A stretch of DNA of 14,657 nt, taken from JABWBJ01 sp035646395. Lineage in GTDB: Bacteria > Gemmatimonadota > Gemmatimonadetes > Gemmatimonadales > Gemmatimonadaceae. The translations under genes were made by a program, and so were the position numbers. Shown in pieces: positions 1 to 6,139 of the stretch. Location of the stretch: positions 1 through 14,657 of the forward strand of contig DASRPK010000012.1 of NCBI GenBank assembly GCA_035646395.1. The letters are read 5' to 3'. Below the pieces are notes generated by a model. It was not told where the DNA came from. It did not search any database and saw only the letters and a list, made by a program, of their open reading frames with translations. The number at the start of each line of letters is the position of its first letter. Position 1 is the stretch's first letter.

Positions 1-1881
1 GGTAACTGGCGTGGTGCGAGCATCCAGGATCGCCTTGTTGCGGACCTCTTTCACGTCGACGTTGAACGCGAAGCCCATCGACCAGCCGGAATCGTCGTAT
101 GTGCGCAGGGCAGGGTCGGGGTAGTCCTGCTTCTCGAGCAGGTTCTTGGCCAGGCGACCGTACGGCTGGTCGAGTTTCACCACGTAGGAGCCGGCCGCAT
201 ACGTCACACTATCGATCGTCAGCGGGGCGGTCAGCATCCCGACTTCGATCGCCTGCGCGCGCAGCACGTTGATGAGCGTAACGACCTTCGTCATGTCGCG
301 CTGCATCGGGAACACGTAACCGTGCGGCGCACTATTGCGCCCCGCCTCCATGGAATTTTTCGTCTTCACGTAAAAATTCTGGATGACAAGGTTCGGGAAC
401 ATCGACGTCAGTTGCAGCGACGAAAGCACGGCGGTCTGCATGTAGTTCGCGTTGTTGCGACGCGAGAATTTCATCGACGCGCTATCGGGCACTGGAATGC
501 CGCGATACCACTCGCGTGGCTGGCCGCCACCGCGACCCGTGGGTACTGCGGCAGGCGCACCGGCTCCGCCACCACCGCCAGCGCGACCGGCAGGTGCGCC
601 GCCTTCGCGTCCGCCGGCCGCAGGTGCAGCACCACCGGCTCCGCCACCGCCACCGCCACCGCCACGACCGCCGCGTCCCCCTCCTGCGCGACCAGCTGCA
701 GGAGCCGGCGCTGTGGTATCAGCACCAGCGGGGCGAGCAGCGGTATTCCGCGGTGCGTTGGCAACGCTGTCGGCGAAATCGGAGCCCGACTGCGTTTCGT
801 ACATCTTCATCAAGCCGTTGTGATTGTATGAAACCGAACCGAGGTAGCCGGGCGACCATCCGTCCATGAACGCGTGTGTGTACACGCCGGGCATGCCCCA
901 CTTCGTCATCTGCGACAGCTCCCAGTTCGCGAAGAACGAGAGCTCTCCAAACAGGATTGGGTCGAGATTCGGATTCTGCGGCGGACCACCGCTGTAGGTA
1001 TAGAGCAGCGGCAGCGATTCGTGCAGGTCGTGCATGATTGGCGGCTTCGCGGTGAAGTACCAATCCGTGATCGCGCGCATCGACTTTTGCGACAGGTTGA
1101 TGTCGCGATTGTTGTCGTGGTACACGTATTTGCCCCAATACGGGACACCCGCTCCGCCGCCACGACCTGCCGGCGTCGCGCCGGCCGGCGCAGGCTGCGC
1201 TGCCATCTCCAGATTGCGATAGAACCAGTCCACGTTCCGGTCACGACCATCGGGGTCTGCCTGCGGCGTGATCGACACGTACACGTTTTCCCGAATTCCG
1301 TTGATCAGCGGGGACGTTTCGGCCACCAGTCGATAGGCAAGCTCCATCAACATTTCCGATGGACCCACTTCACCGCTGTGGAGACCGCCCATGAGGTGAT
1401 AGTGCGGCTTTGTGCTGGCGATCAACTGATTGGCCTGCGCTTCGCTCAATCCACGTGGATCGGCGATGCGGGCGAGATTGGCCTTGTTGCGGTCGAGGTT
1501 CCGCATGTTTGCTTCGGACGAGATCCAGACGATCACGAGCTCGCGGTCTTCGTCCGACTTCCCGATGGTCTCGATCTTCACCTTGCCAGGCGCTGCCTTC
1601 TCGAGCGCGCGATAGTACTTCAATGCGTCCGCGTAATACGTCAGCGTTTTCGGCCGCCCGATGTGGTAGCCAAGGATGTCCTTTGGCGTCGGGATGCCCG
1701 CCACCCTTGGCAGGTGGTCGACCAGTGGACTCCCATAACGAGGCTCGGTTGTCCACTGCGCGAACGACTTCGCGAAATCAGGATCCTGTTGTTGCCGCGG
1801 ATCGCGGGTTTCGGTAACGGCTTGCTGGGCGGTAACTGGCGCCGCCAGGAGCGTTGCGGCGAGGAGGACGAGTGCGCGCAT
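1..1881 (-). CDS. Secreted M14-family zinc carboxypeptidase, C-terminus beyond window
   Basis: The frame is open from an ATG at 1881 to the left edge, giving 627 residues with no stop, so the end of the protein is missing. Residues 1-20 form a signal peptide (MRALVLLAATLLAAPVTAQ), so the product is exported. The M14 zinc site is visible as HSGE at 168-171 (His168 and Glu171 as the HxxE ligands). A second His motif, HDLHES, lies at about 284-289, and an N-R-D substrate-binding type motif is at 258-260. Two low-complexity inserts interrupt the fold: a short one at about 231-245 and a long Gly/Arg/Ala/Pro-rich one at about 385-450. The likely role is hydrolysis of peptides or cell-wall peptides outside the cytoplasm. 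The catalytic general-base Glu probably lies further on and I did not place it. Family assignment is firm; the substrate is unknown. Confidence 0.9.
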   Translation of the reverse strand, partial: MRALVLLAATLLAAPVTAQQAVTETRDPRQQQDPDFAKSFAQWTTEPRYGSPLVDHLPRVAGIPTPKDILGYHIGRPKTLTYYADALKYYRALEKAAPGKVKIETIGKSDEDRELVIVWISSEANMRNLDRNKANLARIADPRGLSEAQANQLIASTKPHYHLMGGLHSGEVGPSEMLMELAYRLVAETSPLINGIRENVYVSITPQADPDGRDRNVDWFYRNLEMAAQPAPAGATPAGRGGGAGVPYWGKYVYHDNNRDINLSQKSMRAITDWYFTAKPPIMHDLHESLPLLYTYSGGPPQNPNLDPILFGELSFFANWELSQMTKWGMPGVYTHAFMDGWSPGYLGSVSYNHNGLMKMYETQSGSDFADSVANAPRNTAARPAGADTTAPAPAAGRAGGGRGGRGGGGGGGGAGGAAPAAGGREGGAPAGRAGGGGGAGAPAAVPTGRGGGQPREWYRGIPVPDSASMKFSRRNNANYMQTAVLSSLQLTSMFPNLVIQNFYVKTKNSMEAGRNSAPHGYVFPMQRDMTKVVTLINVLRAQAIEVGMLTAPLTIDSVTYAAGSYVVKLDQPYGRLAKNLLEKQDYPDPALRTYDDSGWSMGFAFNVDVKEVRNKAILDARTTPVT

Positions 1882-1952
1882 GGACGAGGCGAAGAGCGGG
1901 GGAGGCAGGAAGCAGGGAACGAACGAAGCGTTGATGATAAGCAACCGGCAAC

Positions 1953-1989
1953 GCGGGGTGCCATGTCCCCTGACATGCCAGCACCCCGC
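1953..1989. repeat. Inverted repeat upstream of the M14 peptidase
   Basis: The outer arms GCGGGGTG (1953-1960) and CACCCCGC (1982-1989) match perfectly. The inner arms CATGTC (1962-1967) and GACATG (1972-1977) match perfectly around CCCT. A single base and a four-base CCAG separate the outer and inner stems. It lies between the end of the CsbD-like gene (2020) and the start of the peptidase gene (1881), both on the minus strand. It could act as a terminator for the former, an operator, or a REP-like dispersed repeat. No T-tract is present on either side. Confidence 0.6.
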
Positions 1990-2019
1990 GTCGCGGGCTC
2001 GCTTCGCTCACCAGCTACT

Positions 2020-2265
2020 TCAATCCGGCCCGATGCCTTGTGAATAGCGGGATTTGTAGGCCGTTCTCTGGTCGCGCAATTCGAACTCGGCGACCTCTCG
2101 CTCGATCTCACCGTACGTCTTCGCGTAGCGGTCTTTGAGCACCTGCATCAACGCTTCCCGCTCGCCGGCGAGGTGCGCGATGTCTTCGACGGTGACCCTC
2201 GACCATTGCTCGAGAACCGCCGCCTTCATCTGATTCCAGTTGCCACGGAGGTAGCGGCCGCGCAT
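2020..2265 (-). CDS. CsbD-like general stress protein
   Basis: An 81-residue protein. Its opening, with GNWNQMKAAVLEQW followed by a DIAHLAGEREAL segment and a KTYGEIEREVAEFE helix, matches the layout of CsbD-family proteins (N-W-x-Q-x-K…W…L…G…Y…E-A-E-R). These are small, charged, cytoplasmic, stress-induced proteins of unknown biochemical role. The ATG at 2265 is preceded by GAGG about eight bases upstream, which supports this start. The gene follows the GlsB-like membrane protein gene with a 39-base gap on the same strand, so the two are probably co-transcribed; the pairing is common in stress regulons. About 15 residues after the domain are extra and unremarkable. Confidence 0.8.
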   Translation of the reverse strand: MRGRYLRGNWNQMKAAVLEQWSRVTVEDIAHLAGEREALMQVLKDRYAKTYGEIEREVAEFELRDQRTAYKSRYSQGIGPD

Positions 2266-2304
2266 CGGGATTTCCTCGGCAAAACGTGCAGGAGAAATAC
2301 GGCG

Positions 2305-2565
2305 CTAAACGAACCGCCGACCGGGTTTGAGAGTCCGGAAGAGGCCCAGCAATACGATGGCGCCAACGAGCGCGACCAGGATGTTTCCGGGGGTTCCGCC
2401 GATGGGTGTGGATATCCGGAGCGCGCTGAAGATCCATCCGCCAACGAGCCCGCCCACCATACCAACGACGACGTCTCCCACGAGCCCCATTCCGATTCCG
2501 CCAACCACTGAACTGGCGATCAGTCCTGCGATTATTCCGACAATGACCCAGGTGAGCAGATCCAT
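2305..2565 (-). CDS. GlsB/YeaQ/YmgE-family small membrane protein
   Basis: An 86-residue, almost wholly hydrophobic protein. Helix 1 is WVIVGIIAGLIASSVV; helix 2 is the Gly-rich stretch ending GGLVGGWIFSAL; helix 3 is ILVALVGAIVLLGLF, followed by a basic tail. The small-residue spacing and the loop with ISTPIGG before helix 3 fit the transglycosylase-associated (GlsB/YeaQ/YmgE) family of inner-membrane stress proteins. I chose the ATG at 2565, which starts MDLLTW. The longer frame reaching 2727 adds an Arg-rich segment that does not fit the family. It is probably the first gene of a unit with the CsbD-like gene. The ribosome-binding site is weak (CCGGAC). The function of the family is not established. 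Confidence 0.85.
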   Translation of the reverse strand: MDLLTWVIVGIIAGLIASSVVGGIGMGLVGDVVVGMVGGLVGGWIFSALRISTPIGGTPGNILVALVGAIVLLGLFRTLKPGRRFV

Positions 2566-2620
2566 GTGTGTCCGGAGTGGGGGGACGGGCCGCCGGCAGT
2601 GGCCGCGCGGCCCATCATTT

Positions 2621-2634
2621 GTGCAGTACTGCAC
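2621..2634. promoter_or_regulatory. 14-base perfect palindrome, candidate operator
   Basis: GTGCAGTACTGCAC is perfectly self-complementary. It is 56 bases upstream of the GlsB-like start, where a dimeric repressor or activator of the leftward stress genes could bind. The perfect symmetry is seen directly; the regulatory role is inferred. Confidence 0.35.
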
Positions 2635-2747
2635 GAATTGACTCCGACGCTCGGCACGAAGGCGCGGCGTCTCGGTGGTTCGTGACATGAAGTGTGGGCA
2701 CCCGCGGCCCGCAGAACCATTAGCCATAGGTACTGGAGGTACTGGCA

Positions 2748-2775
2748 GGCGTCTCCATCCTTCGATGGAGACGTC
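2748..2775. terminator. Strong 12-bp stem-loop in the divergent region
   Basis: The arms GTCTCCATC (2751-2759) and GATGGAGAC (2764-2772) are perfect around CTTC. The stem extends by three more pairs, one of them G-T. A T-tract is lacking, so it may be a processing or attenuation structure rather than a classic terminator. Rightward transcription into the gene at 2868 would pass through it if it starts further left. Confidence 0.45.
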
Positions 2776-2812
2776 GTCCTTACCACGAGCGATGGCAATG
2801 CGGATGAGGAGC

Positions 2813-2820
2813 GCCTAACG
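2813..2820. repeat. CGTTAGGC/GCCTAACG octamer, copy 1
   Basis: GCCTAACG lies 47 bases before the start of the small membrane protein at 2868. The following 24 bases include GGTTGAGGC, which can pair imperfectly back to it. Confidence 0.6.
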
Positions 2821-2867
2821 TTCATGTCTGAGCGGTTGAGGCGGGCCACACCCTGAAGAGAGCGATC

Positions 2868-3077
2868 ATGCGCGCATTGGTGATGCTGGGAACTGCGCTG
2901 ATTGTCATTGGCGGGACGGTCTTCCTCCGTGGCCTGAGCGCCCCGCGCACGATCGTGAAAGTCGGCGACGTCTCGGTCTCGGCGGAAGAACGGAGTCCGA
3001 CCGCCCCGTGGCTCATCGGACTGTCCATCCTCGCCGGGATTGCCCTCGTCACCACGGGAACGCGCCGCAAGGCGTGA
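2868..3077 (+). CDS. Small two-helix membrane protein
   Basis: A 69-residue protein. An N-terminal helix (about residues 3-21, LVMLGTALIVIGGTVFLRG) is followed by a polar loop containing KVGDVSVSAEE and a second helix (about 47-64, WLIGLSILAGIALVTTG) ending in RRKA. The order helix, 'VGxVxVxAE' loop, helix, basic end matches an uncharacterised family of short envelope proteins that I recall from soil bacteria, often near stress genes. No biochemical function is known. GAAGAGAG upstream of the ATG at 2868 is a plausible ribosome-binding site. Its neighbours are also small membrane genes. Confidence 0.75.
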   Translation: MRALVMLGTALIVIGGTVFLRGLSAPRTIVKVGDVSVSAEERSPTAPWLIGLSILAGIALVTTGTRRKA

Positions 3078-3088
3078 TGCAGGGCCGC

Positions 3089-3121
3089 CAGTTCTGAACT
3101 GCCGCCTCCATAGGGAGACGG
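3089..3121. other. Two small inverted repeats between membrane genes
   Basis: CAGTTC-T-GAACTG (3089-3101) is a palindrome with a one-base centre. It is followed directly by a hairpin with CTCC (3106-3109) pairing GGAG (3114-3117) around ATAG, extended by CCG/CGG across one mismatch. They sit in the 83-base gap between the 2868 and 3161 genes. Possible roles are operator, weak terminator or RNA processing site. Confidence 0.35.
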
Positions 3122-3160
3122 ACCTCCCAGGTACCGAATCTGCCACAGAGGAATGCTACC

Positions 3161-3316
3161 ATGTTGACCAGCGCTATCGTCCTGATCGTTGTCTGGGGAG
3201 TGGGCCTAACGAGCGGCTACACCCTGGGTGGACTGCTTCACGTGTTGCCCGTCGCCGCCATCATCATGATCTCCATGCGATACACGGAACGGCTGGCGCG
3301 CCGAGCGCCGAGGTGA
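3161..3316 (+). CDS. lmo0937-family mini membrane protein
   Basis: A 51-residue protein that is easy to miss because of its length. It starts MLTSAIVLIVVWGVGLTSGYTLGG, with a first hydrophobic helix, a G-Y-T-x-G-G turn and a second helix (LPVAAIIMISM), then a basic tail. The W-x-x-G-L-x-x-G-Y-T-x-G-G pattern and the length match the lmo0937 family of tiny membrane proteins. AGAGGA lies about nine bases before the ATG and supports the start. The role is unknown; family members usually sit among stress and envelope genes, as here. An unusual point is that the octamer GCCTAACG falls inside the gene and codes for Gly-Leu-Thr using CTA for Leu. Confidence 0.8.
   Translation: MLTSAIVLIVVWGVGLTSGYTLGGLLHVLPVAAIIMISMRYTERLARRAPR
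3204..3211. repeat. CGTTAGGC/GCCTAACG octamer, copy 2 (in coding sequence)
   Basis: This copy is inside the lmo0937-type gene, spanning codons 15-17. It is one of two coding copies and may be a chance occurrence. Confidence 0.4.
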
Positions 3317-3371
3317 CATCCCGTCGGTTGATCGGCACGTCGAGCTAGCACGGGCGCCCGGTGAAGGGCGC

Positions 3372-3460
3372 GCCCGACGAGCGGCGACATCGGCACGTCC
3401 GAATCCCTGAAATAACGGCTGGGCGCCAGCGATCGCCGTCCAGGTCGGGCAGCGTTAGGC
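3372..3460 (+). repeat. Long inverted repeat ending in a CGTTAGGC copy
   Basis: GCCCGAC (3372-3378) pairs perfectly with GTCGGGC (3444-3450). CGGCGA (3382-3387) pairs with TCGCCG (3433-3438) just inside. The octamer CGTTAGGC follows at 3453-3460, 26 bases before the OmpA-like start. The size (about 90 bases), bulged stem and terminal GTTAGGC recall an integron attC site. The outer partner RYYYAAC is not clear, so this is only a resemblance. It may simply be the terminator of the upstream small genes. Confidence 0.45.
3453..3460. repeat. CGTTAGGC octamer, copy 3
   Basis: This intergenic copy is three bases after the right arm of the inverted repeat at 3372-3450 and 26 bases before the OmpA-like start codon. 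Confidence 0.6.
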
Positions 3461-3485
3461 ACATCCCCCCATTTGAGGTAACAGT

Positions 3486-4181
3486 ATGCGTTTCATTACC
3501 AATCGGACTGCCGCGACATCGGCCACACGCAGCAGGCCACAGGTACGCCTCACGCTCATGTGGCTATTGCTTGCCGGCGCGGTCCTCTCGCTCAGTGCGT
3601 GTGCATCTATGAGTCGGAAGGAAAAAGGCGCGGTTATCGGGGCTGCCGCAGGAGGTGCCGCCGGTGGTGTGATCGGTAAGAACTCCGGATCGACCGCGCG
3701 AGGCGCCATCATTGGTGCCGTCGTGGGCGGTGCCGCCGGGGCCGTCATCGGACATCAGATGGACCAGCAGGCGAAAGAATTGACGCTCGAGATTCCGGGC
3801 GCGACGATCGAGCGCGTCGGGGAAGGTATCCAGGTCACGTTCGCTTCGGGCCTCCTGTACGACTTCGATTCTGATTCGATCCGGTTGGAACCAGGCCTGA
3901 ACCTGCGTACGCTCGCGACGAGCCTGAAAAAGTACGCAAATACGGAACTGCTCATCGTCGGCCATACGGACGCAGTGGGCAGCGCTACCTACAACCAGGA
4001 CTTGTCCACCCGTCGCGCGAATTCGGCCTCCAACTACCTGACCGCGCAGGGTGTCAGCGCGGGCCGCCTGCACTCGTCAGGCAGGGGTGAACTGGAGCCT
4101 GTCGGCTCGAACGAGACGGACGCCGGGCGGCAGATGAACCGGCGAATCGAAGTTGCCATTTTCTCCGGGGCAACGCGCTAG
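3486..4181 (+). CDS. OmpA-family lipoprotein with glycine-zipper (YiaD-like)
   Basis: A 231-residue protein. Residues 1-38 form an export signal ending in a lipobox (L-S-A-C, Cys39), so it is a lipoprotein, probably in the outer membrane. About residues 48-94 form a glycine-zipper segment with repeated GAAAGG and GAVVGG motifs. The OmpA C-terminal peptidoglycan-binding domain fills about 115-227, with GHTDAVG, the following N-x-x-L-S-x-x-R-A-x-S run, and G-R-x-M-N-R-R-I-E near the end. The protein probably anchors the outer membrane to the cell wall. The start at 3486 is chosen because GAGGT stands seven bases upstream; an internal Met25 would also leave a full signal peptide. It is possibly regulated with the preceding stress-type genes. 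Confidence 0.92.
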   Translation: MRFITNRTAATSATRSRPQVRLTLMWLLLAGAVLSLSACASMSRKEKGAVIGAAAGGAAGGVIGKNSGSTARGAIIGAVVGGAAGAVIGHQMDQQAKELTLEIPGATIERVGEGIQVTFASGLLYDFDSDSIRLEPGLNLRTLATSLKKYANTELLIVGHTDAVGSATYNQDLSTRRANSASNYLTAQGVSAGRLHSSGRGELEPVGSNETDAGRQMNRRIEVAIFSGATR

Positions 4182-4313
4182 TCAGCAAACGCCCGGATCG
4201 TCGCAGGGTTCGTGCTTGCGGTAGACCCGGACACACAACTCGGGCTCGCAAAACTGTCGCGGGCCACCACTCAGATCGGAGGTGGAAACCAGTCCTCCGG
4301 AAGGAAGCAAACC

Positions 4314-4724
4314 ATGACGTCCGTCTTCGCACGTTCATTTGCGCTCGTGTTCCTTGGGATCAGCGCGGCCCTGGTTCCACCGACCCTGCTGCAAGCCCAG
4401 GCGGGTACGGGAATCCCCGATTCAGTTGTCCTTCGAATCGTTCAGGACACGCTGCCTTCGCGCGTCGCCACCGTTGACTCTTCGTCGGCATTGGGCCCGC
4501 GCATCGTCCACGCCGGCGTTACGGCTCCGATCGTTTTTTCCCCGGTTTCAGGATCACCGCAGGGGAGTAGCGCCCACGTCGGCGCCGGCACAAACGTAGC
4601 ACTGATGGGTGTTGGAGCTGCCGCCGTCGTCATCGGATTACTGGTGGGTGGGGACGGTGGGGCGATGATCTCCATAGGCGGAGGCGTCCTGGGTCTCTAT
4701 GGACTGTTCCGCTACTTGCGTTAG
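4314..4724 (+). CDS. Exported hypothetical membrane protein
   Basis: A 136-residue protein of no family I can name. A signal peptide covers about residues 1-28 (FALVFLGISAALV, cleavage near LLQAQA). The middle is polar. Two C-terminal hydrophobic segments follow: VALMGVGAAAVVIGLLVG, then after a GGDGG turn, ISIGGGVLGLYGLFRYL. The frame extends upstream to 4212, but the ATG at 4314 has GGAAGGAAG just before it and gives a good signal peptide, so I use it. The gap to the OmpA-like gene is 132 bases, so the two may share a transcript. The stop codon TAG is part of a CGTTAGGC octamer. Confidence 0.75.
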   Translation: MTSVFARSFALVFLGISAALVPPTLLQAQAGTGIPDSVVLRIVQDTLPSRVATVDSSSALGPRIVHAGVTAPIVFSPVSGSPQGSSAHVGAGTNVALMGVGAAAVVIGLLVGGDGGAMISIGGGVLGLYGLFRYLR

Positions 4725-4726
4725 GC
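4719..4726. repeat. CGTTAGGC octamer, copy 4 (overlaps a stop codon)
   Basis: The octamer spans the last codon (Arg) and the TAG stop of the gene ending at 4724, so it marks the exact gene end. Confidence 0.55.
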
Positions 4727-5285
4727 GTTGCACCCGACAGTCGTGGACACGCGGCTGAGTTTGCGCGGCGCGCAGAGTATCAGGAACGCCTCGCGACGCA
4801 CCTGCGCGGTCACCATGCGCCGAAAGGACTGGCATCGGACGCGCTACGGCAGATGCCCGATGTGTGGCGGGACTGGTCCGTACCGCCGGAAGCACGGGAC
4901 GCCGACCCACGGACGCTCTTTGACAGGTGCCTTCGTATGATGGACGCGGCGACGCTGGAGTTCTGCCGGGGCTACGGACCGCACGTGTCGCTCATCCTGT
5001 CGAGCGCTTTACACGTCGCCTATCCAAGAAGCACAACGAGGCACGGTGTTGGGCCGGCAGGTCAGGGATCTCACAGCAATCCCGGCGGTCCCACGCGGAC
5101 GAACTGAGTCATTCGAGGACGCGTGTGGTTGCGCCCTGAGGCAGTGGGGAGTAGCTATAGATGCTCAAATCCGGAATGCTTCGAGGCCCTGGCCTTGAGG
5201 CATTCTCGTATTCAGGTCCAGAACGCGGGGCACCTCATACAAGGGTATCGGCCCCAGGACGACAGACGCGAGCGGATCTCGCGAT
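4725..5285. other. 561-base stretch with no confident gene; possible gene remnant
   Basis: No frame here has a clear ribosome-binding site plus a recognisable product. One plus-strand frame stays open from inside the preceding gene to 5107. Between about 4736 and 5020 it has a protein-like composition, with charged helical stretches such as EFARRAEYQERLATHL and LFDRCLRMMDAATLEF. It lacks ATG, GTG or TTG before 4853, and its last 30 residues are low-quality. It could be a decayed gene, a gene with a non-standard start, or chance. The right part (5174-5283) is dominated by hairpins and is described separately. Confidence 0.4.
5156..5283 (+). promoter_or_regulatory. Candidate structured 5' leader: three tandem hairpins before the response regulator
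   Basis: Hairpin 1 pairs 5174-5188 with 5191-5205 over 15 positions, 13 Watson-Crick and two G-T. Hairpin 2 pairs GGGGC (5227-5231) with GCCCC (5251-5255) and, inside, ATAC (5237-5240) with GTAT (5245-5248). Hairpin 3 pairs CGCGAG (5267-5272) with CTCGCG (5278-5283). TATAGA at 5156-5161 is a plausible -10 box that would start the RNA just before hairpin 1; I find no convincing -35. Hairpin 3 ends two bases before the TTG start at 5286 and would bury the ribosome-binding site. A regulatory leader is inferred; the pairings are seen directly. Confidence 0.45.
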
Positions 5286-6086
5286 TTGACCATCGACCAA
5301 GCTCCAATGGCGCCACGACCGCGTCCTTCAGCAAAGCGCTCCAAAGCGTCGCCAAAGAAAGGTGGCAAGGCCGGGACGCCGAAGTCCGGGCATGTCGTTG
5401 CCACGATCGAGGGCGACGGCGCCCCGATCGCGCTGGTATTGATTGACGACAATCGGCTGTTGCGCGAAGGCATAGTAGCGATGATCCGCACCCAGCCGGG
5501 GTTCAAGGTTCTGGCGGCATCTGCGGACGCGGACGAGGCGCTCGAAAAGGTGAGAGAGGCCAAGCCCGACATCGTCCTTCTCGACTTCGGGTTGGAAGGG
5601 CACGACAGCTTGAGCCTGACCGAGACGGTCCGCGCTGAAGTGCCGCAAGCAAAGGTGATCGTCATGGGACTCCTGCCCAGCCAGGATGACGTTGCGCATT
5701 TCGTGCGGGCCGGGGCGGCCGGGTTCGTCATGAAGGATGCGTCGTTCGAGGAGTTCTTCGCGACGATTCGCGCCGTCGCCAAGGGGAAGCAGGTCCTCCC
5801 CTCTCAACTGACGAATTCCCTGTTTTCGCAGATCGCCCTCAATGTGGCCGTGAAGGACAAGACGAAGGCGCTCGATTCGGTTCGCCTGACCACTCGCGAA
5901 CGGCAGGTCATCGATCTCCTCGGCGAGGGACTCAGCAACAAGGAGATTGCGAGCCGGCTCCACATCGCGGTGCACACGGTCAAGAGTCACGTGCATAACG
6001 TGCTGGAGAAGCTCGCGCTGCACAGCCGCCTCGAGGTGGCGGCGTTCAGCCACGCGTCCGGCGGCTCGAAGGCGTTCGCGAAGTAG
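5286..6086 (+). CDS. NarL/LuxR-type response regulator with basic N-terminal tail
   Basis: A 266-residue protein from a TTG at 5286; an ATG at 5307 would remove seven residues and is equally possible, since neither has a strong ribosome-binding site. Residues 9-35 form a Lys/Arg/Pro/Ser-rich tail not usual in this family. The receiver domain covers about 48-165, with acidic pair Asp54-Asp55, phospho-acceptor Asp100 in LLDFGLEG and Lys150. The switch residue, normally Thr or Ser, is Gly128 (IVMGLL). The LuxR-type HTH occupies about 201-254, with LTTRERQVIDLL, then LSNKEIASRL and VHTVKSHVHNVLEKL. It is a DNA-binding transcription regulator. No sensor kinase is adjacent; the nearest is at 13014. 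It is convergent with the phosphoesterase gene. Confidence 0.9.
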   Translation: MTIDQAPMAPRPRPSAKRSKASPKKGGKAGTPKSGHVVATIEGDGAPIALVLIDDNRLLREGIVAMIRTQPGFKVLAASADADEALEKVREAKPDIVLLDFGLEGHDSLSLTETVRAEVPQAKVIVMGLLPSQDDVAHFVRAGAAGFVMKDASFEEFFATIRAVAKGKQVLPSQLTNSLFSQIALNVAVKDKTKALDSVRLTTRERQVIDLLGEGLSNKEIASRLHIAVHTVKSHVHNVLEKLALHSRLEVAAFSHASGGSKAFAK

Positions 6087-6099
6087 CGCTGACTCGGCT

Positions 6100-6107
6100 G
6101 CCTAACG
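6100..6107. repeat. GCCTAACG octamer, copy 5
   Basis: This copy lies in the 31-base gap between two convergent genes, directly before the hairpin at 6111-6139. Confidence 0.6.
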
Positions 6108-6110
6108 GCC

Positions 6111-6139
6111 CAGCGGACTAGTGGCAGGTGCCACCGCTG
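6111..6139. terminator. Hairpin between convergent genes, overlapping a stop codon
   Basis: CAGCG (6111-6115) pairs with CGCTG (6135-6139) and GTGGCA (6121-6126) with TGCCAC (6129-6134). A five-base bulge at 6116-6120 contains the TAG stop of the leftward phosphoesterase gene. The position suits a bidirectional terminator, but neither side has a T-tract and the loop is very tight. Confidence 0.4.

Larger units (their letters stand above)
2566..2867. other. Divergent intergenic region
   Basis: These 302 bases separate the leftward GlsB/CsbD-like unit from the rightward small membrane protein gene, so promoters for both directions should lie here. I see no gene. The region holds a perfect GGCCGCGCGGCC palindrome (2601-2612), the 14-base palindrome at 2621-2634, a strong hairpin at 2748-2775 and one copy of the GCCTAACG octamer (2813-2820). 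I could not assign -35/-10 boxes with confidence. Confidence 0.6.

Noticed and set aside
641..664. CCGCCA hexamer repeats as a regulatory microsatellite
   Set aside because: They are in frame inside the peptidase and simply encode its Gly-rich linker.
874..2043. 389-residue plus-strand open frame
   Set aside because: It is the reverse-strand shadow of the M14 peptidase, is His/Arg-rich and has no recognisable domain.
2305..2727. 140-residue version of the GlsB-like protein
   Set aside because: The extra 54 N-terminal residues are Arg-rich and do not fit the family; MDLLTW at 2565 is the natural start.
4728..4940. Short plus-strand frame with a CPMCGG zinc-ribbon-like motif
   Set aside because: There is only one CxxC pair, no ribosome-binding site and an Arg-rich composition typical of an off-frame; chance is the best explanation.
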